A DNA stretch of 64,000 nt from the NCBI GenBank assembly GCA_951394045.1, contig OX596000.1, forward strand, positions 1,302,001 through 1,366,000, read 5' to 3'. Of the stretch, positions 45,585-55,892 are shown piece after piece. The position numbers and the translations under genes were made by a program. The stretch comes from Nitzschia sp. DOCU1. Taxonomy: Eukaryota; Bacillariophyta; Bacillariophyceae; Bacillariales; Bacillariaceae. Every line of letters starts with the position of its first letter. Positions within the stretch are counted from its first letter, which is position 1. A model generated the notes under the pieces. The model worked only from the letters and a program-made list of their open reading frames with translations. It had not been told where the DNA came from and did no database searches.

Positions 45585-47042
45585 ATGTCGTCGTCATCGC
45601 CCAATGGCAGAATTGTTATTCCCAAAAGTCGTTCGGCTGACAGCGATGACGGTGATGCGCCTTTGAGGCCTCCACCTCGAGGGCCCAGGCTCGGCCAGGT
45701 CATCCCCTCTTCGAACAGCGCCACGACCCCGTCGCCTTCTACGAAACAAGGAGCAGCCCTCAAACCTGGCGTTTTATCTCCAGGAGCCATTGCTGTCCAA
45801 GGAATCGACTCCCTTGGTATTAATGGCGAGAATCTTCGTGCACCCAGCCCCCCATCCACGGATACTTCTTCAGAGGCACCCAAGCCACCACCACCTCCCG
45901 AATCGGCGCTGATTGTACCCATTCAACAAGACGCGATAGTACAAGCCAAACTTGTTCCCGATGAAGACGAAATCGCGAAAATAGTGCAACAAGAGGTCAA
46001 GGAACTGTTGGAGAATGAGAGAAAACGCCAAGTGACTGTCAATGCCGTCGCCATCGATGACGAGGAGAAGGGTATAGACCCAGTATCTTTGGCTGTGAAT
46101 TGTGGTATCGGCGGAGAATCGGGCATTTCCAGGCGCAACTTATTCTTCATTGTCATAGGTTTTGTTCTTCTGATTGGTGGTATTGCCACGGGTGCTGCCT
46201 TGGCCGTAGGAGGAGGCAACGGCGGCGAGATGCCACCGACGCCAAGTCCAACTTCAAATCCAAGTCCGACTTTCGAAATGACCGCCACGTCCAAACCCGC
46301 AGCAACCTTGGGCGATTGGGAGTTTTGTGGGCACAGTGACGAGTGTAGTGATGGATGTTGCAGCACAAACTCGGCTTCTAGTTTTTTTTATCACGATGGT
46401 CGGCTGAGGTGTACGCCGGTCGATGTTTCCGTGAACAGCAGCTGCATTAACTACAACATGTCCGACATGTCCTTGAAAATTACGAAGGAGATCGACGTTG
46501 AAACAACCACGCTTGAGACGATCCAGGATACATTTGACCGATACTACGGATATATTCATAGTATGTACAATCCTGGCGCAACTACTTCAGTGAAAATTCT
46601 AATTCAGGAGGAATGGGATGGAACTCCGGGCTCAACATCTTTTGACACAGTTAATTTGCGAGCCATTTGGCTCAAGCAGAACCCCCTCGATGTTGCTGGT
46701 ATGTTTGTTCATTTACTTGTATACGTCGTGGAGTACACCTGGCAAAATGTTCCAGACTATTTCGTTTCAGGTTTCGCTGACTTTATTCGCGATGCAACAG
46801 GCGTGGACATTGCAAGTGGGGGTTCATGGACAATTCCTGACGGCTTTTCGGCGGGTCAAACTTACAGGGATGGTTTCGGCAACACTGCAGCCTTTGTCAA
46901 GTGGATGGTGGGTAATGATCTCTTGGTTCTTGAGGATCTAATTTTGGCGTTTCGGGACGGAAGCTATTCCGGCGACGTGACCTGGCTCGGTCTGACGGGG
47001 AAAACTCTTGACGATCTTTGGGAGTTGTATTCCACGTCGTAA
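45585..47042 (+). CDS. Type II membrane protein G: BSP-type domain without LRRs
   Basis: Single exon, 485 aa. The cytoplasmic part is that of the LRR family (APLRPPPRGP, LSPGAIAVQG, a KLVPDEDEIAKIVQQE helix). The transmembrane helix is at about 184-207. After a short Pro/Ser linker come one Cys module (CGHSDECSDGCCSTN) and the BSP-type domain (FVSGFADFIRDATG, TAAFVKWM, TGKTLDDLWELYS), and the protein ends there. HExxH is replaced by HLLVY. Cap domain, LRRs and Cys cap are absent, and I find no exon for them between its stop and 47.9 kb. It is therefore a natural domain-deletion member: same inside, different outside. The BSP-type domain is closest to that of F. Confidence 0.83.
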   Translation: MSSSSPNGRIVIPKSRSADSDDGDAPLRPPPRGPRLGQVIPSSNSATTPSPSTKQGAALKPGVLSPGAIAVQGIDSLGINGENLRAPSPPSTDTSSEAPKPPPPPESALIVPIQQDAIVQAKLVPDEDEIAKIVQQEVKELLENERKRQVTVNAVAIDDEEKGIDPVSLAVNCGIGGESGISRRNLFFIVIGFVLLIGGIATGAALAVGGGNGGEMPPTPSPTSNPSPTFEMTATSKPAATLGDWEFCGHSDECSDGCCSTNSASSFFYHDGRLRCTPVDVSVNSSCINYNMSDMSLKITKEIDVETTTLETIQDTFDRYYGYIHSMYNPGATTSVKILIQEEWDGTPGSTSFDTVNLRAIWLKQNPLDVAGMFVHLLVYVVEYTWQNVPDYFVSGFADFIRDATGVDIASGGSWTIPDGFSAGQTYRDGFGNTAAFVKWMVGNDLLVLEDLILAFRDGSYSGDVTWLGLTGKTLDDLWELYSTS

Positions 47043-47926
47043 TTTCCATCTTGCGAGCAACGAACAATGACGGCACATTACTGCAGCTATACAACAACTT
47101 TCAGTATCTTTAGTTTAGAGGATATCGATGTCTTATAACGTGATAGTGAAGAAAGCTAAGAATGCGCTTGGAACGCAACTAACGTCGGTTGCTCCAGAGA
47201 ATTTAGTCACCACACAACGCTTCCGTTTATAGTGACGGGCTCTAACTAAGTAATTTGTAGATCGCTCCATTGACTGCCGATTGTATTGGAGCAGCTGCCG
47301 GCGGACGGCAAAACAAGATATCCCCAAGACATGATACTTCGTGTATGAGTCGGTAAGTTGCGAGAGTGCTCTCTTTTCCCTTGTCGTCCTAACGTAGTAG
47401 TATACATCGAATACCAAAAGCCGACAGCGTTTGGCTTCATGTAATCGTGATTGCGACTCGCTTCATCGATTGAGTGTTGTTTTCATCACGTATATTGCCA
47501 TTTCCGGCGCTGGCAGTACTGCGACGGAAATGGGAGTGCAACAGCAGTAATAGCCTAGATTAATCGGAGAGTTGGCTGGCTACCAATCGTCTGATGGCTA
47601 AAAGTTGAAAGGTTTGATGACGAGAAACTGTATTCAGTTGTAGCAATAGCTCCGAAAGTGTCTTGCGATAAGCTACGAGCGTAGGCCATACCACATTGTC
47701 GGCAGTAGCCTTGACGCATGCCTTCCCTGGTTATTAAGCCAGAACGCTAGCTTTGCATAGATAAATTCAATGATGTGCCTTCATTTCTCGCGTCATGTGT
47801 GTTTGTTACTGTTGAGGCTACGGGAAATTTGCGATAAAGCAAAAACCTTGGCATGGATGGGAATCTTCATACCAGGTACGATACTCATCCTGATTACATA
47901 GCCCCGGCCATAATCGACTCTTCTAG
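47043..47926. other. Intergenic, no gene recognised
   Basis: The only family signal is at the 3' end, where CATAATCGACTCTTCT precedes the relic exon as in intron 1 of gene F. Confidence 0.5.
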
Positions 47927-48290
47927 TCAATGCGACTGTGCAAGGGCATATTCCCACCAAATCAGCCCTTCTGTCTAGTCTCGAGTCGTTGAAGTTCGAT
48001 GATAATACTCTCTTTGGGACCGTCCCGACGGAATTGTTTCAAATGACAAAGCTGACTTACCTTTCCTTTGAGAAAAATGCGTTGGAGGGAGCCATTCCAG
48101 CAAAAATCTCGGAACTGACGAATCTGGAGGTAGGCGTCCTCCGCTAGTTCCAAGCTGTTCGCTATGAGATCTTGTACCTATTGGCTATTGGGAGGACGTG
48201 ACCTGGCTCGCTATGACTGGGAAAACTCTTGACGAACTTTGGGAGTTGTATTCCGTGACGATCGAATCAATAATCTCCCGCACGTGACAG
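47927..48290 (+). pseudogene. Relic of gene F: intact second exon joined to the end of the BSP-type domain
   Basis: 47927-48129 is a complete 203-nt second exon with good splice sites on both sides (TTCTAG and GTAGGC). It encodes GHIPTKSALLSSL to AKISELTNLE. The following intron text matches F to about 48177 and then jumps to the equivalent of 44510 near the end of F (GGACGTGACCTGGCTCGC). A deletion of about 1.3 kb relative to F removed the LRR third exon and nearly all of the BSP-type domain. There is no first exon. Confidence 0.85.
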
Positions 48291-49139
48291 ACCGGCATTC
48301 CAATCATTTCCCTCAATAAATTAGTTCACGCTTTTCCATTTCAACTCTTTGCGCCATCTTTTGTGGCCACAACCTTTTTTGTTGAAAAACCTGTAACTCT
48401 TCTTGCTTTGGCTAACTCGAACGCGTCGACGACTAGTCCGACAGCAGGTCTTTCTTGGTTGTTCTTGTCCACGCCTTTTGTAGCAAGAGCCTCTTGCTTC
48501 AAGAATCTGCCGTAGTAGAAGAAACAACTGGTGATTGGCCCTCTCTCTGGTACGGTACTCTAGCACTTTGGCTGCACAACTACTAGTGGCGGCCTTAGCA
48601 GGTCGAGTTGGCAGCAGCTGCCTTTGGATTGTGCCACGGATACACCAGCAGCACGCGCGGACGCGCCGACGGCCTCTGGACTTCTGCGAACACTGCCGCT
48701 GCTAGGATTGTCTCATCACATCTCCTGTTCGGGCTATCCATGCCATGTTGGGAAGAATCATTCATCCAAAATCATCGATGCTGCACTTTTCCTTTGAAAC
48801 ATGAATTCGAGTGACCCCCGTGAATTTTTTCCCAACGTAAGGGCTGCCGCCGTTGAAATGTCGATGGAATTGTCTGCATCTGGGAACGACCCCAGCGAGG
48901 CAACTGCTCTTCCAACAGCAGCGCTAGCAACAACAATACCACAACCACCGTGTAACCCTTTTTCGTTGTACCATGTTCGTGGCAAGGATACAGACTCATG
49001 GTACAATCATCCCGAGACGAGACGTCGCCATTGATGACGATGTGATGTGTGTGGTTGAAGAAAAAGATCGGGACTCGCGTCTAAAAAGATCTTCGGGACT
49101 TGCCTGATTGCTTGTGGTCAGACGGGTCGATTCGGAAGT
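48195..49139. repeat. Segmental duplication, copy 2
   Basis: Duplicate of 44518-45459, including the non-coding stretches GAACGCGTCGACGACTAGTC and CTCTTCCAACAGCAGCGCTA. It differs by small indels such as an extra TGGCAGCAGCTGCC segment near 48609. No gene is recognised inside. Confidence 0.85.
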
Positions 49140-49415
49140 AAACAAATCCCGTTTGCCAGCTGGGTATCTACCTGGAGTACATATGCATACGTAATCTCGC
49201 GCTTGCTTTGTGCATTTTGACAGTGACACTGACTGTACCAACATACATTCGCGACTACCCTACAAAAGATCCACAACGCTGCACATCATACAATTTCGTT
49301 CTATTCCAACAAAAAAGTTTCACCATACTCTGTCCCCACATCATATCACTTTTGATTGTTGACATTTGTCTTGTGCTTGTTGGATACTCACTTCTCTGGC
49401 TCTACCTCTACACGC

Positions 49416-52400
49416 ATGTCGTCGTCATCACCGAGCCGAAGGATTGTCCAAGGCCATCATTCGACGGACAGCAATGACAAACAGCCTTATTCGCGGCCTC
49501 CCCATCAGCACGTGGATGCTTCTCGATATTATCAGGGTCATCCCCCGCCGAGTTGCTCTTGGGCTTTGAATGCCGCGACTTCCTCGTCTCGTACGAAACA
49601 TGGGGAAGTGGCCCCAACTGGCGTTTCGTCTCCAGGTGCCATTGCCGTCCAAGGCGTCGATGGTCTCAGCTACAATGACGAGACTTGGTATCCCTCCAGG
49701 TCCCTAGCAGTGGAATCTTCTACTGCGGAGGCATTGCAACATCCTCCCACATCGTCGCTGTTAGTGCCCATGGACGACGCGATTGTTTCCCAACTTGCGG
49801 ACGAAATTGCCGAACGTGTTCAGCGGCAGATAGAGGCACGCCTTCAACAAGAGGTCAAGACACAAGTGGAGAATGAACGAAAACAACGACAAATCGGTGT
49901 CGGCGTTCCTGTGGATGAGGAAAAGGATTTCGAGTCTCTGACTACCAATCCTAGCGAAGAAGTTGCCCGAGGCTCGGGCTGTTCCAGACGCCGATTCTAT
50001 TGCGGTTTGATCGCCCTTGTCATCCTGATCAGTGGGGGTGCCGCAGGAATTGCATATGCTCTATTGGGTGGAGGCGGCAAACACGCTGAAATGTCACTGA
50101 AGCCACCGACTCCATTGCCAAGTCCGTCTCCAACTCATTATCGTACCACACCCCAGTTCGATGCCATGTTGGAAAGAATAGGCCAGGACATTTCGGACGA
50201 TATGAGCACTTTGACAAATCCCGAAACCGTCCAATTTCAGGCCCTGGATTGGTTGGCAAATGAGGATTCCTGGAGCAGTAGTGGCAACAATAGCAATCTT
50301 CCGACTCAGGTGCTAGTCGAACGATACGCCCTCGCCGTCTTGTACTGGTCCACCCAAGGTCCGACTTGGACTGTTCCATATTCGTTTCTTAACAAAACGT
50401 CAAGCGTTTGTGAGTGGACGGACTCCACTACGACGGATGGTATAATCTGTGACGAAAAAGACTTGTATGTCCAACAAATACATTTAGGTAAGTTATACAC
50501 GAGGATGCAGCGGCGTGCGTTCTCGACGATGCAGTAGATCTCACCTTCGTCTTGTCTGTTTATCTCGGCTAGTCAATATGAATGCACAAGGGTTTCTTCC
50601 AAGCGAGCTGGCTCTGCTATCGAGTCTCCAGCAGCTGTCGTTCGATGAGAATCGATTGTTCGGGACGATTCCGACGGAATTATTTCAAATGACAAAGCTG
50701 ACTTACCTGTCCTTTGAAAAGAATGCCTTGGAGGGGACCATTCCACGAAGAATCTCAGACCTGACGAATCTGGAGGTAGGTGCTAGTTGCAAGCACATTT
50801 TACGATGTGAAATTTGTAGAAGCTTGTCTCACAAAGTGCTTGCTGTGTCCAAAAGTGGCTGGATCTCAGTGGGAATTCCTTCCAGGGAAGCATTCCGTCC
50901 GAATTATCAACGTTAACGAAACTTTATCTGTTTTGGTTAAGCAGGAACAACTTGGTACGTTTCCTCCCGACCGAGCTGGGTGCTTTGACAGGAATGCTGA
51001 GTTTCGACGTGGAAGAGAATGAATTGGGCGGAACGATTCCAACCGAGCTTGGACTGTGGACGTCCACGGCATATCTATATTTGTCAGGAAATCAATTCCA
51101 TGGGACTTTGCCGACCGAGTTGGCGCGTATGACGAATCTTGAGGATCTATGGGTCTACGACAACCAATTGTCGGGGACGATCCCGGCCGAATTTACGAGC
51201 ATGTCCCAATTGAGGGCTGTCTATTTGTATTCCAACAAGTTTACAGGGAGTTTGAATGAGATCTTATGCACGGGTGGCGATCGAGCAGTTCCTCTCGAGA
51301 ATTTGTGGGCGGACTGTTCGGAAGTTAATTGTACGTGCTGCATCGGCTGTTGTGACGATGTCCTCGGATGCGAAGAAGTAGTTTCTGCCGTGAACGAGAC
51401 GTACCCACCATCGATGGATAATTGGCCACAAGAGTTCTCTGCTCTTATTGATCGTCTCGGCCTTCTTGTCACGGATGATTTGGGCGTTTTCCAAAACGCA
51501 GCCTCTCCCCAATATCAAGCCATGGACTGGCTTGCCAATCGGGACGAGTGGAACTATGTCCCGGTTTCAAATCAAGTCTTGGTCGAGCGCTATGCCCTAG
51601 CTGTCTTGTACTATTCGACGCAAGGGAAAATGCGATCGAACCCATTCTTTTTCCTCACCAATAGCTCCGTTTGTGAATGGCGCGATGAACAATTGGAGCA
51701 AGGCGTGACATGCGACGTCGATGGCATTTCGGTCACGAGTGTCGATCTTGGTACGTGTAGTTTCTCTGACCTGAGCTATTCTCGGAGAGCCGCTCGCAAG
51801 TCTTATCCTCATTTGCTGTCATAGCCGACTCTGGTTTGCAGGGAAACATTCCGTCCGAGTTGGGTCTTTTGTCGAGTCTGAGTTCCCTATTTTTGGACGA
51901 AAACTACTTGTATGGATCGATTCCTCACGAACTTTACGAGCTTGATGCATTGGAGCTTCTTTCGATCAGCAACTGTTTGCTAGGAGGGACCATCTCCACT
52001 CAAATTGGCAATCTTTCAAACCTGAGGGTACGTCAAACAGTACATGACTGGTTTTACATGATCGTTCTATTCCCTAACTAAATCTTTGAATTCATTCTGC
52101 TGCTGCCGCCACCAGGGGCTAGCGCTCTATGGGAACGACTTTCACGGCTCGATCCCTACCGAGATCGGCCGTCTTGGCCAAATGACCCAGTTATTTTTGA
52201 GATTGAACAGTTTTGAAGGGCGCCTGCCGACAGAGCTTGGCATCCTAACTCTCATCGTCGATCTTGATTTGGAAGGGAGCGGTTTCACAGGGACCATCCC
52301 AACTGAGCTTGGGGCACTAACGGCCCTGGAATCTTGTTTTTTGGAGAAGAATTCGTTTAGTGGAACTGTTCCGACCGAGCTTGGCTTATTGAGCCGTGTC

Positions 52401-53087
52401 AAGAGCTTATATCTCTACGGAAACAGGTTGTCTGGCACTCTGCCCACGCAATTGGGCCAATTGTCGTCCATCCAATGGCTCATTGCATATGGAAATACAT
52501 TCACAGGACCGATCCCAAGTGAGATTGGACAGCTGGCTTCGATGGAATACCTCTATCTATACGACAATGAGTTATCGAATCAACTACCAGCCGAGTTCGG
52601 GGATCTGACGAGTCTATCGCTTCTTTACCTCGATCAAAATCGATTCACCGGCACGATTCCCTCTCAGCTTGGTCAGTTGGGTGCATTGGAGCAGCTACGC
52701 CTGCACAGTAACCAATTGACGGGACCGCTGCCGAGCGAGCTAGGGCAACTTAGTCGACTATCTGAGCTTTCTTTGTACGACAACTTTCTAGAAGGATCCA
52801 TCCCTGAATCATTCCAGTCCCTTACAAACTTGGAATCGGTCTCTTTGAAAGGCAACAGCTTTACTGGAAGCCTTGATGCTGTATTTTGTCAAGCGGACAG
52901 ACCCAATCCAATCTATGACTTGTGGGCCGACTGCTTGGCCACCCCGCCTGAAATCGTGTGTTCCTGTTGTACCTATTGTTGTACCTACTGCTTCGAGGAC
53001 GGCGACGGGGCCGACTCGTGTCTTCCATCATTCGGCGCTATTACTACAATGAATACGACTGCCATGACCCGCGATGGCAACAACTAG
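49416..53087 (+). CDS. Type II LRR receptor-like protein H with two complete LRR ectodomains in series
   Basis: Five exons: 49416-50487, 50573-50775, 50856-51750, 51825-52027 and 52116-53087. Phases are 1, 0, 1 and 0 and the product is 1114 aa. The start was chosen at MSSSSPSRR to match sisters; an in-frame upstream extension exists from 49356. The cytoplasmic part has SSPGAIAVQG and an ADEIAERVQRQ helix. The transmembrane helix is at about 194-215. Ectodomain 1 has cap domain (VCEW, GIICD), LRRs and CTCCIGCC. Exon 3 then continues into a second cap domain ([34 protein letters not shown]), followed by a second 203-nt exon, a last exon with about ten LRRs, and CSCCTYCC. The repeated exon lengths and phases show an internal duplication or fusion of two genes that kept one membrane anchor. 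Confidence 0.83.
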
Positions 53088-53636
53088 AGTAGTAAAGTAG
53101 CAATATGGATGCCTAAAGCAGCATCCACTGAAGCAAGACGTAGGCCTTCTTATTACCGAGCGAGAGAAGAAAGCTTCATTCCATGCATCGTTTGGTAGTA
53201 CTTCACAAAGGCGTGGGATTCAATTAGGGAACCACTGCCGGTAGGGCAGTCTGTGCTTCATCCGCATAAGTTTGACCGCTTCGAATAAAATGGCATTGAC
53301 AGCTTCCGAATAAAAATGACCCAAGTTTTGGTTTCGCCCTTCGCGCGATCGGGAATCTTTTGGTACGATTGCTACGTCGTGATCTACGCTGGGTTTCCTG
53401 CGTTTTTTCATACCACCCAAGCATCCCTTCTTTCTCAACACGTTCGTTTTAACAACCAAACGCATTCAACCTATCCCGGAGTCAAAATACAAGGGTCTCT
53501 GCCATTAAAAGAGCAACCAAAAGTCCTCTGGTCGAAGCTAGAAGAGTAATAGATTCTTCTGTTTGCCTGTTTCTTTTGAAAGGCCCTTGTTTGTCAACTC
53601 CCAGCCCACGCCCCACCTCACAGCCCGAATTTAAGA
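53088..53636. other. Intergenic upstream of LRR gene I
   Basis: No gene is recognised and no match to the other upstream blocks is seen. Confidence 0.5.
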
Positions 53637-55892
53637 ATGCGCCGCACCAAAGGCTTGCACTCTCAAGATGACGAGGGCCCTCGGCCCACCCGGCCACCTA
53701 CGCGTACCGTAACTCCCATGGGTGTTGCTCCTGCTGCTGGATCCTCGTCTGCTCATAACAACGATGACAATAGCACCGTTGCTACTGCGGATATTCCCCC
53801 GCCTCCTGCTCTCAAAAGCCAGGAACAAGCGCCACCCATTTCAGGAGGTGGCGGGTCTCGTCACAATCAGCAGCAAGATCGCCGAAGAGTTGTTTTGCCC
53901 GATCGAGATCCGAATACTTCTAGCAGACGAGGTCGACAACAACAGCGACGATGTGCTCCCATGCCACCGGAATCGGCGGCGTCTGCCGCACCAGCTAAGA
54001 ATAATGGCATGAGTGAAGATCAATTTCAAGTCAAAGCTTACATGGCAGCGCTCGACACACAAGCAGAGACGGCACCCATTCCACGCATGACTCCCGGAGC
54101 TGTACCTGTTCAAGGTTCTCATTCTCAAGAACTGTTAAACCCGAGCCAGCAAGAAGAATGGGACAATGTAGCTGCAGATGAACGAGTTGAAGACGACGGA
54201 GGAGACCACTACTATTCCCACCATGATAACGACCATCCTCACCATTTAGTGGCAGCTCACTTGGTGGAGTCCCATGAGGATGAGGCCGACATGGCAGCTC
54301 GTGTTGCAGAACGTCTGGAGCGTCAACTTACAGAGCAATTTCAAGAACGTTTGAAACAAGAAATTGAAGCTCAATTAAAGTCGACGCAGTTTCAACAGCA
54401 GCAGCAACAACACCAGCAGCCTCATGCCATTGCGGAAGCTGTCGTAACTGTATCGAGTAGTGGCTCTGGAAATTCCGTGAATGGCAACGGCCACGATAAT
54501 TTCAAAGTCTGTGGACTTCGTCGACGAACATGGGGCGTTTTGCTTACTTTATTATTGGTTCTTGCCGCGGGTGCGGTGATTGGAGTAATATTCTATTTGC
54601 GCAGTCAAGAAGAAACAAAAGGTCCAGCACCAACACCAACACCTGCACCTGTAACAGAACGGACGAGTAATCCAGTAGGTGCCTCACCGACACGGACTCC
54701 CACGCTACGACCGACGTCAGGCCCCACGACTCCCATGCCTACCATCAATATGGCCTTGGAATCACTTCTACAGGAGCTCAGTCCTTGGATTGCTCCCACC
54801 GCAGCCGAGATGCAACTCCTACGTAACGAGTCGACTCCACAATATCAAGCTTTGGAGTTTTTGGCAAATGACCCTTGGGTCCTTTCGACTACTCATTCCA
54901 CCCGGATATTGGTGGAACGATATGCCTTGTTGGTCTTGTATTATAGTACCGGGGGTCCCAGTTGGAGTTTACCACCCTGGAATTTGGAAGGCGATGCGTG
55001 TAGATGGAACTCAGATCCAGATTGGGAGAGTGGCATCAACAATGATGCCCTCGGTGTCTTTTGTTACTCGGAAGGCGACGACGCGGAAGAATCCTCAACT
55101 CAATTCTTGTACTTGAAGAAAGTTAATTTGACTGGTAGCATTCCATGGGAATTGAGTCTGTTGAGTAATTTGATACAATTGGAATTGGATGAGAACTCGT
55201 TGCGAGGAACCATTCCGGCGGAACTGAGCCAACTGTCGAGATTGGGAGCCTTTTGGGTAAGGTCAAATTTGCTGACCGGAAGTATACCGACATGTTTTGC
55301 ACCAACCATTGAAAGTTTAGATTTTGGTGACAATGCGTTGACGGGAACGTTACCAAGCCAATGGGGAGATGGCAGCTGCGCGGATCCATTGTCAAACTTA
55401 TATTGGTTTGCCGCCGATCTTAATGCACTGAGTGGACCGCTCCCCGATTCTTGGCAAGCATTAGAGGCCTTGGAATTTTTGGATTTGGGTTCCAATCGTC
55501 TGTCTGGCACTATATCGGCTATCTATGGTAATGTGTGGAGTCAAGCTCAGGGGATCTGGATGGAATCCAATGACTTTACAGGAACTCTCCCCAGCGAGCT
55601 GGGGCAATTGACTGGATTGCGCAATTTCTGGATCTACGATAATCTATTCACGGGCACTGTCCCCACCGAACTCGCCAACTTGACTTTGTTGGAGGCGTTT
55701 TCCTTTTCTGGGAATGGATTGACCGGCGATGTGGATGGTATCTTTTGCGTGGACTTGAATTTCACGTCATCAATGACGATTTTGGAGGGCGATTGTTTGC
55801 CCAATGAATCGGGTCAAGCCGAAATTACTTGCTCATGTTGTACGTCGTGTTGTGATTCGGAAGGTTCCTACTGCGAAGATTTCTCAACGTAA
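53637..55892 (+). CDS. Type II LRR receptor-like protein I, intronless divergent member
   Basis: Single exon, 751 aa. The cytoplasmic part (about 1-297) is Gln/His/Ser-rich with a RPTRPPTRT motif near the start, MTPGAVPVQG and a long Glu/Arg/Gln helix (MAARVAERLERQLTEQFQ). The transmembrane helix is at about 299-321. A Pro/Thr linker leads to the cap domain (LESLLQELSPW, YQALEFLANDPW, VERYALLVLYYSTGG). The Cys pair is spaced more widely (CRWN, GVFCY). Around eight LRRs follow, less regular than in sisters, including an irregular unit without a clear GxIP. The end is CSCCTSCCDSEG. Lack of introns at the two positions kept by all other LRR members means intron loss (for example through cDNA) or an ancestral state. 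Confidence 0.88.
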   Translation: MRRTKGLHSQDDEGPRPTRPPTRTVTPMGVAPAAGSSSAHNNDDNSTVATADIPPPPALKSQEQAPPISGGGGSRHNQQQDRRRVVLPDRDPNTSSRRGRQQQRRCAPMPPESAASAAPAKNNGMSEDQFQVKAYMAALDTQAETAPIPRMTPGAVPVQGSHSQELLNPSQQEEWDNVAADERVEDDGGDHYYSHHDNDHPHHLVAAHLVESHEDEADMAARVAERLERQLTEQFQERLKQEIEAQLKSTQFQQQQQQHQQPHAIAEAVVTVSSSGSGNSVNGNGHDNFKVCGLRRRTWGVLLTLLLVLAAGAVIGVIFYLRSQEETKGPAPTPTPAPVTERTSNPVGASPTRTPTLRPTSGPTTPMPTINMALESLLQELSPWIAPTAAEMQLLRNESTPQYQALEFLANDPWVLSTTHSTRILVERYALLVLYYSTGGPSWSLPPWNLEGDACRWNSDPDWESGINNDALGVFCYSEGDDAEESSTQFLYLKKVNLTGSIPWELSLLSNLIQLELDENSLRGTIPAELSQLSRLGAFWVRSNLLTGSIPTCFAPTIESLDFGDNALTGTLPSQWGDGSCADPLSNLYWFAADLNALSGPLPDSWQALEALEFLDLGSNRLSGTISAIYGNVWSQAQGIWMESNDFTGTLPSELGQLTGLRNFWIYDNLFTGTVPTELANLTLLEAFSFSGNGLTGDVDGIFCVDLNFTSSMTILEGDCLPNESGQAEITCSCCTSCCDSEGSYCEDFST

